Positions 60,420 through 64,000 of a stretch of DNA of 64,000 bases are shown here, piece by piece. Location of the stretch: NCBI GenBank assembly GCA_902491535.1, contig CABUHS010000003.1, forward strand, positions 1-64,000, read 5' to 3'. Origin of the DNA: an uncultured Eubacteriales bacterium (lineage in GTDB: Bacteria > Bacillota > Clostridia > Oscillospirales > CAG-272). Under the pieces are notes generated by a model. The model was not told the origin of the DNA. It did not search any database and saw nothing but the letters and a program-made list of their open reading frames with translations. The translations under genes were made by a program, and so were the position numbers. Positions within the stretch are counted from its first letter, which is position 1. Each line of letters starts with the position of its first letter.

Positions 60420-60448
60420 ATTATAACAAATATTTTGTCGAATTGCAA
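60420..60448 (-). promoter_or_regulatory. Promoter of the pseudokinase gene
   Basis: On the minus strand, TTGCAA, 17 bases, TATAAT with extended -10 TGTTATAAT, about 40 bases before the ATG. Confidence 0.8.
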
Positions 60449-60488
60449 GTAGTATTTACGTAAATTTTAAGAGTTTGACATAAGTCTA

Positions 60489-60517
60489 TTGTAAAAAATT
60501 AAGAAATACATTATAAT
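60489..60517 (+). promoter_or_regulatory. Promoter of the coaE operon
   Basis: TTGTAA, 17 bases, TATAAT. About 40 bases before the coaE ATG, back to back with the pseudokinase promoter. Confidence 0.75.
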
Positions 60518-60557
60518 ATATAAACATATATACTGAGAAGGTGTGTGAAGCAGGTTT

Positions 60558-61172
60558 ATGGTCGTTGTCGGACTTACCGGAGGAAGCGGTGCAGGTAAGG
60601 GATATGTGTGCAGAATATTTTCGGAATACGGAATACTGTCTGTCGATGCGGACGAGGTATACCGCATCGTATCGTCGCGCGGAACTCCGTGTCTTGCCGA
60701 ACTAAGTGATTATTTCGGGCAGGGAATCCTTACTGCTGACGGTGAGCTTGACCGGCGCGCTCTTGCTGATATTGTATTTAAGCGCGGCGCAGAGGATAAG
60801 CTTGCATCTCTTAACAGAATTGCACATAAATATGTTATAGAGTATTGCGAGCGGTGGATCGCTGAGCGTGAAAGTCTCGGAGATTTTGCGGTGATTATCG
60901 ATGCGCCGCAGCTCTTTGAAAGCGGGCTTGATAAACGCTGCGATCTTGTCGTATCTGTTGTAGCCGACCGCGAGTGCAGGATAGAACGAATTACGGAACG
61001 TGACGGAATATCAAAAGAGCGTGCCGAAAAACGGATAGATTCTCAGTATGATGACGATTTCTTTGCCGCCAATTCGGATTATGTGGTGGAAAGCGGAAAC
61101 GGAAGCGACGTTCGGTTGGCAGTAGCCGCTATAGTAGAGAAAATAAAGCTTATGGAAAGAGGTAAAGTGTGA
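60558..61172 (+). CDS. coaE: Dephospho-CoA kinase
   Basis: CoaE performs the last step of coenzyme A synthesis, phosphorylating the ribose 3'-OH of dephospho-CoA. The 204-aa protein has the P-loop GLTGGSGAGKG, the conserved DADEVYR, and DAPQLFESGLDKRCDLVVSVVADRE, followed by the lid region. In the P-loop the usual Ser/Thr after GK is Gly, a mild deviation. The ribosome site before the ATG is weak (AAGGTG, rather far). Its stop overlaps the start of the lytic transglycosylase gene, so the two are coupled. Confidence 0.93.
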   Translation: MVVVGLTGGSGAGKGYVCRIFSEYGILSVDADEVYRIVSSRGTPCLAELSDYFGQGILTADGELDRRALADIVFKRGAEDKLASLNRIAHKYVIEYCERWIAERESLGDFAVIIDAPQLFESGLDKRCDLVVSVVADRECRIERITERDGISKERAEKRIDSQYDDDFFAANSDYVVESGNGSDVRLAVAAIVEKIKLMERGKV

Positions 61173-61756
61173 CTGAAAAAATTCCGAAAGGCATAACGCG
61201 CAGAAAAATACTTGCCGTAATAGTCATTGTCCTTGCTGCCGCGGCTGTGATAAATATTGCGCTTAAGTTTTCCGGCTTTTACAGACGTGTGACACATCCG
61301 GTTCTTTATCAGGAATATATAGAGCTTTATTCGGACAAATACAGTGTTCCTCCGGAGATAATCTGTGCTGTGATCAACACCGAAAGTTCGTTTGACAGCG
61401 AGGCTGAGTCTCACGCCGGAGCGATGGGACTCATGCAGATAACAAAAGAGACCTTCTGGTGGCTTCTTTCAAAATCGGGTGAATCTATTCCCGACGAAAA
61501 GCTTTTCGATCCGCAGGTGAATATACGTTACGGAACGTATTTTCTGTCGATTCTGTATGATGAATTCGGCAGCTGGGATACCGCATTTGCCGCGTATAAT
61601 GCCGGCCGGTCGAGAGTGATAGGATGGCTCGGCGATCCCGATGTGTCGGAGGACGGTAAGCTTGTAAATATTCCGATAGAAGAAACGAGAGAATATGTGA
61701 AGCGGGTAAACAGCGGTATAAAAATATACCGTGAAATATATGAAGAAATTTATTGA
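61169..61756 (+). CDS. Lytic transglycosylase (SLT domain, membrane-anchored)
   Basis: The enzyme cleaves peptidoglycan between MurNAc and GlcNAc outside the membrane. The 195-aa protein has an N-terminal membrane anchor (about 14-32) and a single SLT domain with the catalytic Glu in INTESSFDSEAESHAGAMGLMQI and the motif AAYNAG. It is close to the small Slt-type enzymes of Clostridia. The start is a GTG at 61169 inside the end of coaE, with GAGG about 6 bases upstream. It is followed 11 bases later by a zinc-ribbon protein gene. Confidence 0.93.
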   Translation: MTEKIPKGITRRKILAVIVIVLAAAAVINIALKFSGFYRRVTHPVLYQEYIELYSDKYSVPPEIICAVINTESSFDSEAESHAGAMGLMQITKETFWWLLSKSGESIPDEKLFDPQVNIRYGTYFLSILYDEFGSWDTAFAAYNAGRSRVIGWLGDPDVSEDGKLVNIPIEETREYVKRVNSGIKIYREIYEEIY

Positions 61757-61767
61757 GGAGGCTCGTT

Positions 61768-62157
61768 ATGGAGAACAAATTCTGGAACAAATTTACCGAA
61801 AAGATGTCCGGAGCGGCGGATACGGCGGGAGGATACGCTCAGCGTATCGGAGAGACTGCAAAGCTCAGATATGAGCTTTCACGTGCAACGAAAAGGGCGA
61901 ACGCGGCATATGAAAAGCTCGGCCGCGGATATTATGAGCATATGAAGTCGTCCCAGGATAACGGCGGAGATATTTTTGATTACGGAGTTTACGAACAGAG
62001 TATATGTGCGGAAATTGAAGCTGCATCGGCGGAGATAGCGCTTCTTGACAGCCGCCTGAGAGAGGCTGAGCAGCTCAATGTATGTCCGAATTGCGGCAGT
62101 ACGGTGGGGGTAAAATCCGACAGATGCCGTCGGTGCGGATGTATTATAAAACGCTGA
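61768..62157 (+). CDS. Zinc-ribbon protein with coiled coil
   Basis: The 129-aa protein has an N-terminal helical part (about 10-100), probably coiled-coil, and a C-terminal zinc ribbon with CPNCGS and CRRCGC. No enzyme signature is visible; such small ribbon proteins are common and unassigned in Clostridia. GAGGAGG lies about 6 bases before the ATG, excluding a TTG five codons upstream. It sits between the lytic transglycosylase and the ABC-F gene and likely shares their transcript. Confidence 0.8.
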   Translation: MENKFWNKFTEKMSGAADTAGGYAQRIGETAKLRYELSRATKRANAAYEKLGRGYYEHMKSSQDNGGDIFDYGVYEQSICAEIEAASAEIALLDSRLREAEQLNVCPNCGSTVGVKSDRCRRCGCIIKR

Positions 62158-62204
62158 GATTTTATAAAAACGGAAAGTCCGGCGGAAGCCGGCAAGGGTG
62201 AAGA

Positions 62205-64000
62205 ATGATATCGGTAGGATGTGAAAATTTATCGCTGTCTTTCGGCGGCGAAACTATTCTTGAAAATATAAGTTTTTCGCTTAACGACGGGGACAAGCTC
62301 GGAATCGTCGGCGTAAACGGCGCCGGAAAGTCGAGCCTTTTGCGCATGATAACCGGGGAGTATACTCCTGACAGCGGAAAGGTTTACATAGCAAAAGAAC
62401 ATACACTCGCGGTTCTTGATCAGCACCCGTCCCTTGAACCGGGGAGAAGTATATATGACGAGCTTCTCTCTGTTTTCGGAAAGCTTGTCCGCGATGAGCA
62501 GCTTCTTGAGGAACTTCGTATTGAAACGGAGGCGGGCAGCGAGGAGGCGGCGGGACGATATGCGTCGCTTTACGACCGGTTTGTGTCGGACGGAGGACTG
62601 ACCTTCAGAAGCCGCTGCCGCGGAATGCTTCTGAGATTCGGATTTGATGAAGGAATGTTCGACCGGAAAACGGAAACTCTGAGCGGAGGGCAGAAAACCA
62701 GACTTGCGCTTGTAAAGCTTCTTCTTTCCGAACCTGATATAATGCTTCTGGACGAGCCTACGAATCATCTCGATACAGAGACGATGTTCTGGCTTGAGGA
62801 TTATCTTACCGGATACAAAAAAACGGTGATAACCGTATCGCATGACCGCTATTTTCTCGACCGTGTATGTACTAAGATAATGGAGATCGAATACGGACGG
62901 TGCAAGGTGTATACCGGAGGATATACTTCATTTACCGAGCAGAAAAACAGAGACCGTGAAATACAGGAACGTCATTACAGAAATCAGCAGAGGGAGATCG
63001 CACGCATCGAGGCTTATATAGAGCAGCAGCGCAGATGGAACCGCGAGAGAAATATTATCGCTGCCGAAAGCCGTGAAAAACAGCTTGCGAAGCTTGAACG
63101 TATTGAAAAGCCGCGTGAGCTTCCAAGGTCAGCCCGTATACATTTCAGAGAGAGCGGCGAAAGCGGAGGAGAGGTAATACGTGCGCGCGAGCTTTCAAAG
63201 CGGTACGGAGACGGGGAGCCGCTGTTTGAGCATCTCGGATTCCTTATAGAAAAGCGCGAGAGGGTATTTATATGCGGAGCGAACGGCTGCGGAAAGTCAA
63301 CTCTGCTCAAAATTATTGCCGATAAGCTCGAAGCTGACACAGGAAACATAGAGTTCGGATATAATGTTACTGTGGGGTATTACGATCAGGAAAATCAGCA
63401 GCTTGACGATTCGCTGACGGTACTCGACGAGATATGGAATGCCTACCCGAAGCTGACTCAGACAGAGGTGAGAAACGCTCTTGCTCAGTTTTTGTTTACC
63501 GGAGAGGACGTTATGAAATCGGTCGGTGTACTCAGCGGAGGCGAGCGTGCGCGTCTTACACTTGTCAAGCTTATGCTGTCGCGCATGAATCTTTTGATTC
63601 TCGACGAGCCTACGAACCATCTTGATATAATGTCCCGCGAAGCGCTTGAAGATGCACTTATGAATTTTGACGGGACTATACTTGCGGTATCGCATGACCG
63701 CTATTTTATATCAAAGCTTGCGACGCGTGTTCTTTCATTCAGTGTGCCTGCGCCTGAGATACTTCGCAGAGCGGCGTCCGAAAATCGCGGTCTGACTGCT
63801 ACGAGCGGAATATTTGATTTCCGCGGCAGCTATGATGAATATATTGCATGGCTTGACGGACGCAGTCCGTCTGAGGAAAGTTCTGATGCCGGACGTGCTG
63901 AGACGACCGAGGCAAAGCAGCAGTATCTTGAAAACAAAAAGAATGCTTCTGAGCGCAGAAAAGCGGAAAACCGTATAAAACGCGCAAAAGCGGAAAGCGA
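62205..64000 (+). CDS. ABC-F family ATPase, 3' end beyond the window
   Basis: This is a soluble protein with two ABC domains in one chain and no membrane helices; ABC-F proteins act on ribosomes in translation or antibiotic protection. The frame is open from the ATG at 62205 (AAGGGTG upstream) to the window edge, 598 codons. Domain 1 has Walker A GVNGAGKSS, signature LSGGQKT and Walker B MLLDEPTNHLD; domain 2 has Walker A GANGCGKST, signature LSGGER and Walker B LILDEPTNHLD. The inter-domain linker (about 250-320) is charged, as in the family. Near the edge a Lys/Glu-rich coiled coil begins (QQYLENKKNASERRKAEN), as in YdiF-like members. The C-terminus is missing, so the subgroup is uncertain. 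Confidence 0.93.
   Translation, partial: MISVGCENLSLSFGGETILENISFSLNDGDKLGIVGVNGAGKSSLLRMITGEYTPDSGKVYIAKEHTLAVLDQHPSLEPGRSIYDELLSVFGKLVRDEQLLEELRIETEAGSEEAAGRYASLYDRFVSDGGLTFRSRCRGMLLRFGFDEGMFDRKTETLSGGQKTRLALVKLLLSEPDIMLLDEPTNHLDTETMFWLEDYLTGYKKTVITVSHDRYFLDRVCTKIMEIEYGRCKVYTGGYTSFTEQKNRDREIQERHYRNQQREIARIEAYIEQQRRWNRERNIIAAESREKQLAKLERIEKPRELPRSARIHFRESGESGGEVIRARELSKRYGDGEPLFEHLGFLIEKRERVFICGANGCGKSTLLKIIADKLEADTGNIEFGYNVTVGYYDQENQQLDDSLTVLDEIWNAYPKLTQTEVRNALAQFLFTGEDVMKSVGVLSGGERARLTLVKLMLSRMNLLILDEPTNHLDIMSREALEDALMNFDGTILAVSHDRYFISKLATRVLSFSVPAPEILRRAASENRGLTATSGIFDFRGSYDEYIAWLDGRSPSEESSDAGRAETTEAKQQYLENKKNASERRKAENRIKRAKAES

Noticed and set aside
60475..60480. Perfect TTGACA upstream of coaE
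   Set aside because: The only good -10 (60512-60517) is 31 bases away. The TTGTAA at 60489 has the correct 17-base spacing and was chosen instead.
1..64000. CRISPR arrays, insertion sequences, prophage or integrase genes
   Set aside because: No regularly spaced repeats, transposase, integrase or phage structural genes were recognised on either strand.

Overview
The window is chromosomal DNA from a low-to-moderate-GC, Gram-positive, endospore-forming member of the Bacillota. It is most likely class Clostridia, in or near the Oscillospirales or a related gut lineage. The evidence is the set of Bacillota and Clostridia families (ScpAB, YtfJ, SpoIIIAH, Mini-RNase III, EcfAAT-TruA, DUF4317, DUF5711, ClpE, a PPi-type phosphofructokinase), extended -10 sigma-A promoters, strong AAGGAGG-type ribosome sites and a CCA-encoding tRNA gene. 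The species cannot be named from the sequence. No rRNA, CRISPR array, insertion sequence or prophage was seen.

Layout. 1-9.9 kb (+): lon, engB, an M50 protease, scpA-scpB, DUF2953, ytfJ, a D,D-carboxypeptidase and rluB. This resembles the scpAB/dac/rluB neighbourhood of Bacillus but lacks spmAB. 10-13 kb (-): ftsK/spoIIIE. 13.3-31.3 kb (+): mrnC, a ROK kinase, DUF4317, ruvCAB, a methyltransferase, ecfA-ecfA-ecfT-truA, DUF5711, a CvpA-like protein, clpE and a degenerate P-type ATPase. 31.5 kb: tRNA-Glu(CTC), then a PPi-type pfk and a lipoprotein trigger-factor homologue. 34-37.7 kb (-): recG and an orphan spoIIIAH. 37.9-38.6 kb (+): a class I amidotransferase. 38.7-47.3 kb (-): a phosphohexomutase, a degenerate prephenate-dehydratase/ACT protein, htpG, recO, era and an M18 aminopeptidase. 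47.6-55.5 kb (+): a sigma-factor/TM/LRR fusion, a CDF transporter, a yybP-ykoY (Mn2+) riboswitch with its P-type ATPase, and cardiolipin synthase. 55.6-56.7 kb: an AT-rich islet with a lipoprotein and a divergent XRE regulator around a perfect 34-bp palindrome. 56.9-60.4 kb (-): a 1169-aa pseudokinase/PASTA/Ig-like/WSxWS-repeat membrane protein. 60.5 kb to the end (+): coaE, a lytic transglycosylase, a zinc-ribbon protein and an ABC-F ATPase cut by the window edge.

Most of the window is conserved housekeeping: proteolysis, chromosome segregation, recombination, ribosome maturation and cell envelope. Its unusual content is a group of signalling or pseudoenzyme proteins that keep a fold but have lost the catalytic residues. 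These are a P-type ATPase without its phosphorylation site, translationally coupled to clpE; a transmembrane kinase without catalytic Asp or Lys; and a prephenate dehydratase-ACT protein without its TRF motif, coupled to htpG. A membrane-anchored sigma-like protein with an extracytoplasmic leucine-rich domain joins them. These four proteins are the best candidates for undescribed biology. The clearest regulatory element is the Mn2+ riboswitch, whose P1 stem and terminator are mutually exclusive.
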